Shown: positions 43,833 to 54,467 of the stretch, piece by piece
Layout: each line of letters begins with the position of its first letter
Position numbering within the stretch: position 1 is the stretch's first letter
Assembly (NCBI GenBank): GCA_002286855.1
Contig: NRSV01000004.1
Span: forward strand, 711,213-775,212
DNA length: 64,000 bases
Origin: Bipolaris cookei
Lineage: Eukaryota; Ascomycota; Dothideomycetes; Pleosporales; Pleosporaceae
Reading direction: 5' to 3'
Translations under genes and position numbers: made by a program
The notes under the pieces: generated by a model
Told to the model about the DNA's origin: nothing
What the model saw: the letters and a program-made list of their open reading frames with translations, nothing else
Database searches by the model: none

Positions 43833-44932
43833 TGGCTAGCGAGATTTGTCACCCCTTTGGGATTTACCCCCTGCGCTAGCCATAACCTGGTAGGCATTAA
43901 ATAAATTACAGTAACTAGACAGTATTAATGTACAGGTATATAAAAAGCAGTTGACGCTAGATAATAACTACATTTAATCATACTAGCATAGACGTCTCTT
44001 GCGTGGACCAAGACATTTCCAAGCATCTGGAGCGGCCATTGCTGCAGCACGCTTGGGCCGCAACGAAGGTGCATCCTGAGGCTCAGTAACTGCGTTCTGA
44101 GGTTCAGTTACTGCATTCTGAGTGTCAACTTGCGCAAATCTCTCAGCGTAGGAAGCCTCCATATCTCCAAAGTGATAGTTCCAGGCCATGGTCGGGGTAC
44201 AAGTAGCGAAAACGCCTTCCGTAGCGAGAGCCATGTTCCGCGCTTCAACTAGATCTATTGGATCGCCTTCCTCTCGCTTCGAATATCGGTCGCAGAGACT
44301 AGTGTGTCTTGGTCCTCCTTTTGAATGGCAGCCAGTATCTGCATTAGTCATGCTCCAATGTGGGTCATTGATTCAAATGTCTTTTTATGCCGGTGTACGC
44401 TCACGATAGGCATTGCGGGCGGTAGGGTTAATTAACCGAGGGTGATTGTGATGCGTATTCTGGACCTCTAACTTCCATTGGTCGCTACCTTTTATCTTGA
44501 AGATGACAAGCTTAAAAGGACACCCTGTTGAGCGCGTACTTGTGCTTAGAACTTTTGCGATTGATTGGAAATTGCTCCCAAAGCGGTCGCAGTGGTAGTA
44601 GTATCAGAATTTAACCTTAGAGTTATGAGGTTTGCTGCGCTTAAGCACAAAGCCATAGCCATGCTGCATGCCATGCGCCTTGAGGGCATCAAAGGCTTCT
44701 TCATAGGTGCTGTATAGCAAGTCTGGAGGAGGTATGATACCATCCATGCTGTTTTGAACAAGAAAAAAAGTCACCACCCGCATACTTTAAGAATATCAAT
44801 CTATCGCAAAGACGTGCGGCGTCACAATGTTGTCGCGTCCATAAATCACGCGCTAAACCAAAGTGAAAGAGTAACTTTCACTAACACTAGCGCTGGCGAC
44901 AAATCTCAAAAAGGGGACAAATCTTGCCAGCC
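43833..44932. mobile_element. MULE-type DNA transposon remnant with FAR1 domain, 8-bp target repeat
   Basis: The perfect 8-bp direct repeat CTACGCGC (43825-43832 and 44933-44940) bounds a 1.1-kb segment whose ends are imperfect inverted repeats of about 47 bp. The left end starts TGGCTAGCGAGATTTGTC; the right end reads GGCTGGCAAGATTTGTC on the other strand, and both continue to a GCGCTAG box. On the minus strand from 44748 the frame gives PDLLYSTYEEAFDALKAHG, YGFVLKRSK, then a TGA, then YYYHCDRFGS, STRSTGCPFKL and NTHHNHP: a FAR1/WRKY-GCM-type zinc-binding domain as found at the N-terminus of Mutator-like transposases. The transposase core is deleted; the ORF at 43983-44351 (122 codons, with an NAVTEPQ repeat) looks like the leftover C-terminal end. 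Confidence 0.72.
43983..44351 (-). pseudogene. ORF inside the MULE remnant, probable transposase C-terminal leftover
   Basis: This is a 122-codon ATG frame lying in the same orientation as, and downstream of, the FAR1 fragment. It has two copies of NAVTEPQ and a basic end (LGPRKRRLC). It contains no transposase catalytic motif. Given its position within the element I read it as the surviving end of the transposase gene; it could alternatively be a chance frame. Confidence 0.45.
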
Positions 44933-44940
44933 CTACGCGC

Positions 44941-45608
44941 TATGTCCTGTTTGGTGTTTTACCATGAGCAGATCATAACCTACCCTAGATAGTTGGATTA
45001 CCAAACTTACCAAACAAGATGACGAAGGCCATTCTAGGCCAATCGGCATGCATAGCGCTAGCGAATTTTTTCATTAGATCAATCCGAGGGGTAAATGAGA
45101 GGACATACCGAAGTAAGTGAGTGTATGATGCGTGAGATACTACTCAAGTTGTTAATGCATTCATCCGAAACCAAACTAGGGTCAATTCGGATAGATCACA
45201 TCCACAGGAACTATTGAACCGCTCCAAGGAACTCCTTTACCATCACAACGTTAAATTCTTTCCAATTATTAGCCTCAGGCGCCCAGGTGATTGTTTACGT
45301 ACAAAACAAGTAGCTTGGCGAGCTTACTCTAACATGCTCCCTATCCAACCATGGTTTCGTCCAACGGTTGTTGCCTACGGAACCATGTCCCGTTCTGTAA
45401 GCCATAGTCTTACCCATCCATATCGAATCGTTGTCTGTAATCTGGATACTCCCTGGAATCCGAACAGAGGTCTTCACTTCTCACTCGCGCTCGTGGCACA
45501 ATGAAAATGTTGATAGATAAGTATTTTTAACGCAAGACTAGTAATTGAAACCCCCATACCATTCCTCAAATCATCCACTCACATTAAATTTGCTCTCAAA
45601 AACAACCT
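44941..45608. other. Spacer between MULE remnant and small secreted protein gene
   Basis: This is a 668-bp region with no recognisable gene. A plus-strand frame at 45214-45504 has no motif. Confidence 0.35.
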
Positions 45609-46028
45609 TTAAACCGTCTTTCTCCAACCCCCAGCAGGTGGTTGGCCAGGGTTCGTCATATCACAGCAGCATCCATTATTGACGCACCGGCAAGCTCCAG
45701 TGAATCCCTACCGCAGGAGTTAACCATTGTCATACCATTGATCTATTATATGGCGAACTCGGTTCCTTCAAAAGAGACGAGGGGTAATAGGAAAGACTTA
45801 CATCGCAGGGACACTCAATACAAGCAATGTGCACAGGATCGTCACCGTCAGCACGGCTAGAAAGTGTCTTGAAGGAGCGGCTGAGCGAGATCTGAGATAT
45901 GCATTTAGTTTTGATGCTAGGAAGAGCGGAGTGTTGCGGGTGAATAGTCAGGAAGGACATACGGCACCCGGGGCAGCTAGCACTGTGGCAGTATAGATTG
46001 CCGTACTGAGAACGAGGATGAACTTCAT
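45609..46028 (-). CDS. Small secreted cysteine-rich protein (effector-like), three exons
   Basis: The minus-strand exons are 45963-46028, 45802-45891 and 45609-45707, for 84 residues. Exon 1 is a textbook signal peptide (MKFILVLSTAIYTATVLA, then APGA). Intron 1 is GTATGT..TATCTCAG with an AACTAAAT branch region; intron 2 is GTAAGT..GCGGTAG with a GTTAAC branch region. Both are phase 0. The mature part has eight cysteines at 46, 49, 51, 58, 60, 65, 66 and 67 in the pattern C-x2-C-x-C-x6-C-x-C-x4-CCC, ending NPGQPPAGGWRKTV. An even cysteine number suggests four disulphides. No known effector or antimicrobial family is recognised. It sits beside transposon remnants, a frequent setting for effector genes in plant-associated fungi. 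The model rests on three independent signals (signal peptide, two spliced junctions, cysteine framework) but no expression data. Confidence 0.68.
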
Positions 46029-48428
46029 CTTGGCTGGTGTCTTAAGAAGAGATATCGTGATTAAGTATTGAAATAGGAATTTATATGAGAGATTATTTGC
46101 AGCGCGTTATGAATATCTGTAGTCCAAGGGTGTTGACTGAAGTCCAAGTAGTGGCTTACTGGATAACCCAAAGCAGGAACGAGCTCACGATTATATAGAC
46201 CAAAAGCTTCATAGTATACTACGATGGTCACATCCGCGCCATGCATTTACATTTCCCTGCCAAGTATTTATTTGAACATAGGGCGATCCTGTGGTCAGCA
46301 CCTAGTCCATGTGGCACTGTGTGTGTCACCAACTGGTTTCTCACACTGGTTGGATAAATTCTCTTGAAGATCCCTTGACTGTACGCCGCAATCCATCGCC
46401 CGTTTACATCTAGTCAGCAATTCCAGATCTTATACACTATAAGTTAGGGTCGAGAAAATTGGGTGTTCAGGAAAAGACATTCCTGTTATAATCTTAAATC
46501 GATAAAGAAACTCAGCCCTTAGATTTGAAGCAAATTTCTGATACAAACCCAGGAGATCGAGTATGGCTATCTGTTTGGCTTCCCAACCGATGCGTAGTAG
46601 GCCACCTACGATAGGCTGTGCTGGACTAGACTGTGCCACATTCCTCTAGGATGCTGGCACAAGCAACCGAGTCAAGAAGGATACCTCGATTCTTTCCTAG
46701 TGCAGTGATTTAGGCTTATTCTAGTTGCCTGGTGTAGTTTTAACAATGCAAGTTGCAGATGCTCAGCTGTCCCACATTCTTGTGGAGTAGTGCAGCCAAG
46801 AACAACTTGTATTGCTGTAAGTAAACGGCTCGGGGCTTATCGTAAAACATAAATTCCAAGGCCAGTTAGCACTAATGTTCATTGGCCTGTATGATGAGTT
46901 TGGGGTCTGATGTTCAAGTTTGCCTTGGGGCCACAATGTCAGCGCCAAGCCCGAGATTACGAGGGGCCAAAACATACAAGAGATACTGGCTAGTGGGTAG
47001 GATCAGGCAGATGCTTAGGATCGGGGTTCCAATAAAAGTGGCTGAGACATTGGTTCATGGTGTATACCGCCCTTGGTCGGCAAAAGATCTAGAAACGATA
47101 TGTCTCGCCACAATGGTCACGGGTATCATCCTTTGATCTTTTGGGTGTTGCTCGGCATGTGATCCAAGTGACCAAGATATTGTTTACGCCTTTACCTTCC
47201 AAATCAATATCTCCTAGTTCGGCAGGCAGTTAACACAGCTCATACTGACTTTGTGGAGCTAGTTGGCATTTTCCGACAACGAGCGTTGTACTTGAGCCAC
47301 TTTTGAAGGTAATTTCCAAGATAAGTGTTGAATAGGCTTGTAAGAGTCAAGGCGCTTTTGGTTACTTTAAAAGAATTCTAGGGAAAGTCGGTGAAGAGCC
47401 AACATTGAGACGAGATACAGTAATCTCATGAAAGGCAAATGATCGTAAGGACAATGATGTCGACGATTGGAGGCAAACAAAAATCCATTCTCTTGATCGA
47501 ATGCGTGGTAAGAAACAACCAAATATACAAGATGAAAGAAAACAAAGTCAAACTTCAGACAAACAAGGATATGGTAGATACCTTCAGATTGGTGCACTGA
47601 GCCCATTGTTGGTGACTTCGCGTATTCGCCCATTTGATTCAAAATCACACATGAGTGTATCATGGTTGAGACAGATTTGGAGTCGATTGAAATCCACCGA
47701 GATGGCTTCAAAAGTAATGTCGAAGATTGAAGATCTTTGAAGAGAGAGGGTTACCTTTGGTAAGCGGGGTAGCTCGTCCCGTTCCGCCGCCCTCGAGCAC
47801 ATTGTAATCTCGACCTTGTTAGCTAAATTCTTACCTATATTTTTGATCGCCAAAAATACGTGAGTTGAGTTGCTGAGACTGTTTTGACAGCAAAATGCCT
47901 CCATGGCCCAACACGCTTGCGGCGCTTAGTGGATGCATAGAGGGGTAGCAGTGACGTCATAATTACGCCGCCAATGACAGTGAGTCCTGTAAACGAAAAG
48001 GCGTAGAAAAACACCAGTAGGTGGTGTGAATGGTGTACGAAACGACTTCAGATACGGGAGAGCGTCGTATGGATTAGGAAATGCTCTGCCACGTCGACAA
48101 GCAGAATCACATACCCGCAACTGCCCGATAGCACAAACCAGGGTGTGCGGCTTCTTCCAATCCAGCGTTCATGAACTTTTAGCAAGGAAACAACACGAAT
48201 CAGTGACCTATCGTACGACGAGCTATATAATACACCGGATAGGAGCGGAACAGACAGCACCATCTGCAAACAATCAGTTATATAACCTATGGTATCCTTA
48301 CGAACCCCTTTACTTTGATTCTCCGAAAATTTAAGACTTTGTTACCCGTCCAAGCCGCTCCAGTCACCACCTAACCACGACTCCATACCTTAAGATCGTT
48401 CTTTGTTTCTTCTCGGAGGCTCCCGAAC
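46029..48428. other. 2.4-kb gene-poor AT-rich spacer
   Basis: No convincing gene is seen. The first 300 bp should include the promoter of the small secreted protein. A minus-strand frame at 47584-47904 contains a plausible GTAACC donor after LPRLPK but has no recognisable product; it could be a gene fragment. The last 150 bp (pyrimidine-rich, CTTCTCGGAGGCTCCCGAAC before the ATG) is the malic enzyme leader. Confidence 0.35.
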
Positions 48429-50504
48429 ATGTCGGCCAATACGAAACAAAAAAAGAATGAAAAGTTCGGCCATCTGCCTCTATCGACCTCCGGGCCACAA
48501 GAAACTAGCTTGACAGTGCGCAGTCGTCGTCAGATCTCATTGCAAAGTCCCGATACTAACATACAAAGTAGGGCAATGCGCTCCTTCGAACGCCCTACTT
48601 CAACAAAGGCTCAGCGTTCACAAAAGAAGAGCGCGATACATTCAAGCTCCATGGCCTTCTTCCCTCCAATATTCAAACCCTAGATGAGCAGGTCAAGCGC
48701 GCATATGCCCAATATAGCTCTCGTCCGAACGACCTCGCCAAGAACACCTTCATGACGAGTATGAAGGAACAAAATGAGGTGCTATATTACAGAGTATAAG
48801 ATACCCTCTAGCTCCCTGAATATCATGATTAATGACCAGCAGCTTATTCTTGATCACCTGAAGGAAATGTTCTCCGTCATCTATACTCCTACGGAGGGTG
48901 AGGCGATAGCTGATTACTCCAAAATCTTCCGAAGACCCGAAGGTTGCTTTCTCAATATTGACGACATGGGTCGTGTTGAGGATGACATCAAACAATGGGG
49001 TGGCCCCGAGGATATTGACCTGATAGTCGTAAGCGATGGGCAGCAGATACTGGGTATTGGAGACCAGGGTGTAGGCGCCATCCTGATCAGTGTAGCGAAA
49101 CTTGTCATCTACACACTATGCGCAGGCATACATCCTTCACGAACACTGCCGGTGGTCCTTGACTGCGGTACAGATGTAGGTGTATTTGAATTCTCTTACT
49201 AGATCCTAGGCTGATTCAAGTACAGAACAAGAACCTCTTGAATGACGAGCTATATCTCGGCCTGAAAAAACCACGAGTGTCTGGCAAGAGGTACGATCAA
49301 TTTATCGACACGTTTGTGAAAGCCATGCGAAAGCAGTACCCCAAAGCTTACATCCACTTCGAAGACTTTGGTTTGGACAATGCACGAAGAATTTTAGACA
49401 AGTATACTCCTGAGATCGCATGCTTCAATGACGATGTTCAAGGAACTGGTTGTGTCACGCTTGCAGCTATCATGGCAGCTTTCAAAGTCAGCGGCACGAA
49501 GTGGGACGAGGCTCGCTTTGTCATGTTTGGAGCAGGCTCAGCAGGAACTGGGATTGCGGACCAGATTCGGGATGCCATAGTCCAGAACACTGGAAAATCG
49601 GACGACGAAGCGAGTCGTCAAATTTGGTATGTCTATACTCAATACGATTAGTCGAAGTCAAGCTGATTTTCTTCAGGTGTGTCGACAAACCAGGCCTTCT
49701 TTTGCAGGGGAAGAAAGACCAGCTTACCCCTGCCCAAATGCCCTTTGCGCGCACAGACAGGGAGTGGGAAGGAAAAGATCACGGAGACCTACTCTCCGTT
49801 ATTAAAGAGGTAAAGCCGCACGTTCTCATAGGTACATCGACCAAGCCAGGCGCCTTCACAGAAGATGTCGTCCGGGAGATGGCCAAACACGTCGAGCGCC
49901 CTGTCATCTTCCCGCTGTCCAACCCAACCAAACTCCATGAAGCCAAACCCCAGGATCTGTATGATTGGACAGATGGGAAAGTACTAGTGGCGACTGGTTC
50001 GCCTTTTGACCCAGCTAAGTACAATGGAAAGGAATACGAGATATGTAAGTCGCTGATATTACACTTTATTAAAGACAGAATACTCACTCCCTACTATCCG
50101 AGTGCAACAACTCCGTAACATTCCCAGGCATTGGACTCGGTGCAGTACTGTCCCGCACCCGACTGATGACCCCCGCACTTCTTGTCGCCGCTGTCCAAGC
50201 TCTGGCTTCTGCAGCTCCAGTAGTTAACAATGACGGGGCCGGTCTCCTCCCCGACGTTAAAGATGTCCGAGAAATTAGCGTACAGATTGCCAAGAACGTG
50301 ATAAAGAAGGCAGTGGATGATAACTTAGCGCAAGAAAAGAATATACCAAATGATGATGCAGAGTTGGAAGAATGGATCAGAGAACAGATGTGGGAAGCGG
50401 AGTATAGGCCGTTGAAGCTTGTTGACCATGACAAGGCAGATGCACATGCGAAGGGAGAGGCCGGAACAGCATCGGGACAGAGAGAGGCAAGGTTTGGTTT
50501 TTAG
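48429..50504 (+). pseudogene. NAD(P)-dependent malic enzyme with a lost splice acceptor in the last intron
   Basis: The exons are 48429-48515, 48572-48793, 48843-49175, 49226-49626 and 49677-50044, with a final homologous block from 50098 to 50504; if the last intron were removed at 50045-50097 the product would be 605 residues. Malic-enzyme text is continuous: NALLRTPYFNKGSAFTKEE, FSVIYTPTEGEAI, LNIDDMGRV, ILGIGDQGVGAILISVAKL, LPVVLDCGTDN, YIHFEDFGLDNARRIL, CFNDDVQGTG, the dinucleotide motif FGAGSAGTG (about 316-321), IGTSTKPGAFTEDVV and FPLSNPT. The enzyme oxidatively decarboxylates malate to pyruvate. Introns 1-4 are canonical. The last junction needs T|CC to give the conserved EI-ECNNSVTFPGIGLGAVLSR, but the intron then ends in TAT instead of TAG. 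Nearby AGs give a stop or a frameshift, so the C-terminal domain is probably lost. No mitochondrial presequence is obvious. Confidence 0.8.
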
Positions 50505-51577
50505 TCCTGTATTTACGAAGGGCTGGAGTAGGCTATTTTGTCAGCTATTGCCTAATAAGATGACGGAATGATAGGGGAGTAGCCTGTTTTTACCACATAT
50601 CACCAAAGCTCAATGTAATCAAGACAAGGGTGAGATTAGAAGCAAAGCACATGAACATGATTTTGAACGCAAATAATTAGGGTCTCCCAATGTGGCTTCT
50701 ATATTGGGGTCCGCGCTAGTAACTATCTGGAGTCCATCCTGATCCGGTGGCTCGGCATCTGGGCGGCCGTGAGCAATATTACGTACAGTTCTCGGGAACC
50801 CACTGGGCACCTGGCTTAAAAACAGTCCCTACTGCTGATCTATCAGCCGGGACATCGTTGGAGATCCACGTAAGAATCTCACACAGGTTCGTCAGTCAAA
50901 CTCTGTTCGCTTTCGCCTTGATAAACGGTTTTATATAAACAACATAATTCAAAGATTTCAGCATTCAAACAAGTCTCTCACAAGTGATTGGAAAATTCTT
51001 GAACTGGAACGCTGACATCAGTCCTGATAATCAACCTACAGGAATCTCGACATCATCAAAGTCCCTTGTCCCCATCCGAATGGCTAGCTGCAAATCTGCC
51101 AATTTAAGATACTTTTTTCTCTTCGAAAATGTGCAACGCACCATTCTTAAATTTTTGTCCACGAATACCACCACGTTTAGATGGTAACTGCACCATTCAA
51201 TAGTACTGTTCACTCAGACTAATCTGTTTGATAGTAAGATGAGATGTGTTAGAATTAGGTCCTTTAGTAGTATGACTACTATAGGTAACTAAGTCGGAGT
51301 GGCAAGGTGGGTAATTCTAACGTCTACTATTCGGAATATCCACTGTGTTGTTCTCTATCTACTATGCGTACGCGGCAACGTGTATTGTGTGCACACACGC
51401 AGCACTGGCCACCGCGTGGCGCCATTTTCTCGCCCAGGCTCTGAACTTTCTTCTACCGACCTGGACTGGACTCGCATATTCTCAACAAGATGTAAGATCC
51501 CGCTCTCGACTTGATCGGAAGGCCTGGGATCAGGTCAGCAAGCCGAAAAAAGATGCCACTCAGAAATTTTCAGACTA
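50505..51577. other. 1.07-kb spacer before the Fot5/pogo element
   Basis: AT-rich. A minus-strand frame at 50619-50810 (RTVRNIAHGRPDAEPPDQDG) looks weakly coding-like but is too short to assign. The stretch 51180-51330 is AT-rich with no signal. Confidence 0.35.
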
Positions 51578-52674
51578 ACGTGGTTCACAAGCGAGCGAGC
51601 ACCTCCTCACCAGCGCGTCGACGTCGAGACGTTATCACGCACTTTTATCACAGTCAATAAACTATTGCGAAATACCAAATTAATCATCAGAATTGCCGCT
51701 ATCACTTGCACTATCTATCTCAACTGCGCAGGTACGAGCGTTGTGTCCAGTCTGCTTCCAACGCCCGCACCGCCTCTCTCCTCGCACCCTCTTCGACGCA
51801 CTCTCACCATCGCCACGACTGCTACCCGCCTGTTCAGCTAATGATTCTTGTACCTCACCAATAGTAAAAGTCTCCTCTGTCCGTACGTATCGACGCTTGC
51901 GGCTCTTACGCTTGTTTGATTCGTCTAGAGCCTCTTGAAGAGTAGCCGGCGACCCGACGCGCCCACGCCCTGGATCACAGTAACCCACTCACGGTTGCCT
52001 GGCTGGATCCGCTTCTTTTTGCCATATTCTTCTGAGCCTGTGATAACTAACTGTGATAAAATCTTGCCCATCATAAATCCAGTTTCGTCAAAGTTGTAGA
52101 TATCGTCGTCCACAATACCCCACTTCTGCTTTGTCGCCTGGACTAAGTCGAACCAGCGCTGGATGACCGCTGGGTCCTCGCAGGTAGCTCGCTGGTGATC
52201 ATAAGGACGGCTCCAGCGCGTACGGAGCTCAGGAGTTCGCTTAACAAAGTTGTCAACCCAGTTCTTGCCAACAGGGTTACCCTCCCGTTCATGCAACAAT
52301 TTATCAGCCATTGCTCGAACGTCAGCCTTTGTAGGCGCAAATCCTCGCGCAGACTCCTCAAGAATACGCTTAAGTATAGCCTCCTCTTCTAGCTTATTCA
52401 GGCGCTTTGAGTTCGCTTCGCAGTCGCGCCGGGGGCGCGTTCCAGCGTGTCAACGTCGAATTGTTGTTCGAGGGACGCTATATATCTCTGCAGCACGTTT
52501 TACACTTTGAACACGTTGGGATTTAATATCAAAGAGAACAAGTTGAATATCTGATTCGTTAGAAATCAATCGGGCACTGCGTGGTTGAGACATGTCGCGT
52601 TGTAGTGTTGACATTAGGGCGCTGGTGGGGAGGTGGCCACTCACTTGGGGTGGCCGCTCGCTTGTGGACCACGT
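51578..52674 (-). mobile_element. Fot5/pogo-type (Tc1-mariner) transposon, internally deleted, complete ends
   Basis: Inverted termini of about 20 bp (left ACGTGGTTCACAAGCGAGCG; right, read inward, ACGTGGTCCACAAGCGAGCG) are flanked by TA on both sides (51576-51577 and 52675-52676), the target duplication of this superfamily. The minus strand encodes the transposase N-terminus from MSQPRSARLISNESDIQ: a psq helix-turn-helix ending SVPRTTIRR, one TGA, then a Tc5-type helix-turn-helix (SARGFAPTKADVRAMADKLL, GKNWVDNFVKRTPEL) and the DDE start YNFDETGFMMG with the first catalytic Asp. The frame jumps at GVGASG directly to the C-terminal tail SPATLQEALDESNKRKSRKRR and a CxxxxxGHNxxxC zinc-knuckle-like end. 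The second and third catalytic acids are missing, so it cannot move by itself but has ends that could be mobilised. Confidence 0.88.
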
Positions 52675-52676
52675 TA

Positions 52677-53149
52677 TTGCAAAACCTATCTAGTCCTTCA
52701 CCTATCGGTTTAGACTCTATGATCCTCGACCCCGATTGCGTAGACATCGTCGGAAAGGCATATGAGCCGCCAACGAATTGCCAAAGCGTCGTCGCGCACA
52801 CAATCGCTCACAATCCTGAGTAATTCGGAAGAGACAAGACAAGACCACGAGTGATGAAGAAAGACCTACGCGAAGAAACACATACGCGCAGAGAGATCTG
52901 CGACGTAAATGGTGGTGGTTGGAGGAGGTAGCGGCAAACGCGCGACAACGCGCAGACGGGCCTCGCGCAACGGCGGCACTCCGGCTTACCGTACCCGTGC
53001 GCAACCCGAGCCAGGTCACAACTCGAGCCACCCCAACATGAAGTCGACGATGTAGAAATGAGGTTGTACAACCACCCACAAAGGCGATTATCGCGAGATT
53101 TCTTGGTGTATTGATATGCAGAGGCTTGCGAGGCTTTCTAGCTATTTAG
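52677..53149. other. Spacer between two pogo-family elements
   Basis: This is a 473-bp region. Frames on both strands are open (for example minus 52717-53079) but Arg/Ser-rich and motif-free. Origin unknown. Confidence 0.35.
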
Positions 53150-54397
53150 AGTACCTGTTAGGTGGCCGTATTAACCGTGTTCGGTTGCTTTTGCGCGGCG
53201 GAGACGGCGGCGCAGGTGCAGCGTGGTCCTGACTTCTAGCAGCCACAACACGGCTACGCTTTGTCGGAGTTTTTGCAGCACTGTGTGAAGCTTTTCACTT
53301 AGGTCTATTGAGCGTACCGTGAGATTTTTGTGCGGTTGCAGCGTCGCGCTGTTGCTTTTTGAGCTCCCGAGCTGCAGCCAGTTCCTCAGCCCCCGCTTTC
53401 TTTGCCTCACGCCTCTCCTCAGCGGCATGTTGTCAAGCCACCTTTACAGCCTCAGCTTGCTGCTTTTAGTATAATTTGTGAACTACTTTCAGGCCTCTAT
53501 CGCGAGCTTTTTGGAGTTGTAGCTGCTCGGCTTCGTCTCGTTTCACGAGCTCACGCACGGGTTCCGCAGAGCTTCCCTGGAGGCTAGAAAGCAACACCAC
53601 TATGATACTCCTCGCGCTGTTGAAGGTCCATAGTATTGCTCCTCTTTGTATGCTTCTTTCTGGTTGCAAGCACCCGGTTGATCTGCATACAAACGCAATT
53701 GGGGAAAGCGAGATAAACATGCACCTCATAGATGGATACTGCACGCTCTTGCAAATTCTTATATGCAAGAACCAACTCTTCAAAAGCGCCTTTGCAGCGT
53801 CCAGCCGTGATTAGAGACGGGACCAGATAATCATAGTGCTGGCATAGGACACACCTGCCCTAACCCAGCCCAGGATTAGAGGCATATCAAGTTGTCCGAT
53901 CCTATAGCACCCGGAGAGTGACATTATCCCGAGATGAATTCGTTGGACGGCTGCGACACGTACGCAGCTCAGGATTGCGCTGGACAAACCTGTCAACCCA
54001 GTTCTTGCCAACCTCCTCTCCGCCGCGCTCTCGGAGCAGTCTATTGGCCATATCTCGCACGTCGTCTCTCCCACAGGGTAGTCCTCGCTCAGACTCAACT
54101 ATTACACGCCTAGTAATAGCCTCCTCTTCTAGTTTTGTTAGGCGCTTGCAGTTCGCCTTACAATCGCGTCGATAGTGCTTCCCGTCGCGTCGTCGCTGGA
54201 TTGTTGTACGTGGGATACTATAGAGGTAAGCAGCATGTCGAATACTTCAAATTTGGTTTCTAGTAAGCTCAAAGACTGCAATTTGTACATCGGCTTCAGT
54301 ATAGCTTTTCTGGAGTTGTGGTTGTTGAGACATCACGCGTTATTGTTGTGAAGGTAGGATAGTGCGGGGAGGTGGCCCACTCGGTGGTGAAACACGT
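53150..54397 (-). mobile_element. Second Fot5/pogo-type element, degenerate
   Basis: The right end (54397) reads ACGTGTTTCACCACCGAG inward and is followed by TA (54398-54399). The minus strand starts MSQQPQLQKSYTEADVQIAVFEL, has a TGA after TRNQI, then YSIPRTTIQRRRDGK, KRLTKLEEEAITRRVIVESERGL and VGKNWVDRFVQRNPELRT, parallel to the first element but clearly a different subfamily. The catalytic part (about 53600-53930) is degraded. A coiled-coil, Arg/Lys/Ala-rich tail (EERREAKKAGAEELAAAREL, ARSQDHAAPAPPSPP) with stops lies at 53150-53500. I could not find a matching left terminus, so the left boundary is approximate. Confidence 0.7.
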
Positions 54398-54467
54398 TAG
54401 GAGTAGGCTTAGCAGTCTATAACCCAAACCAAGAAGAAATCTACGCAAGAAAAGAGAATATAGGCGA

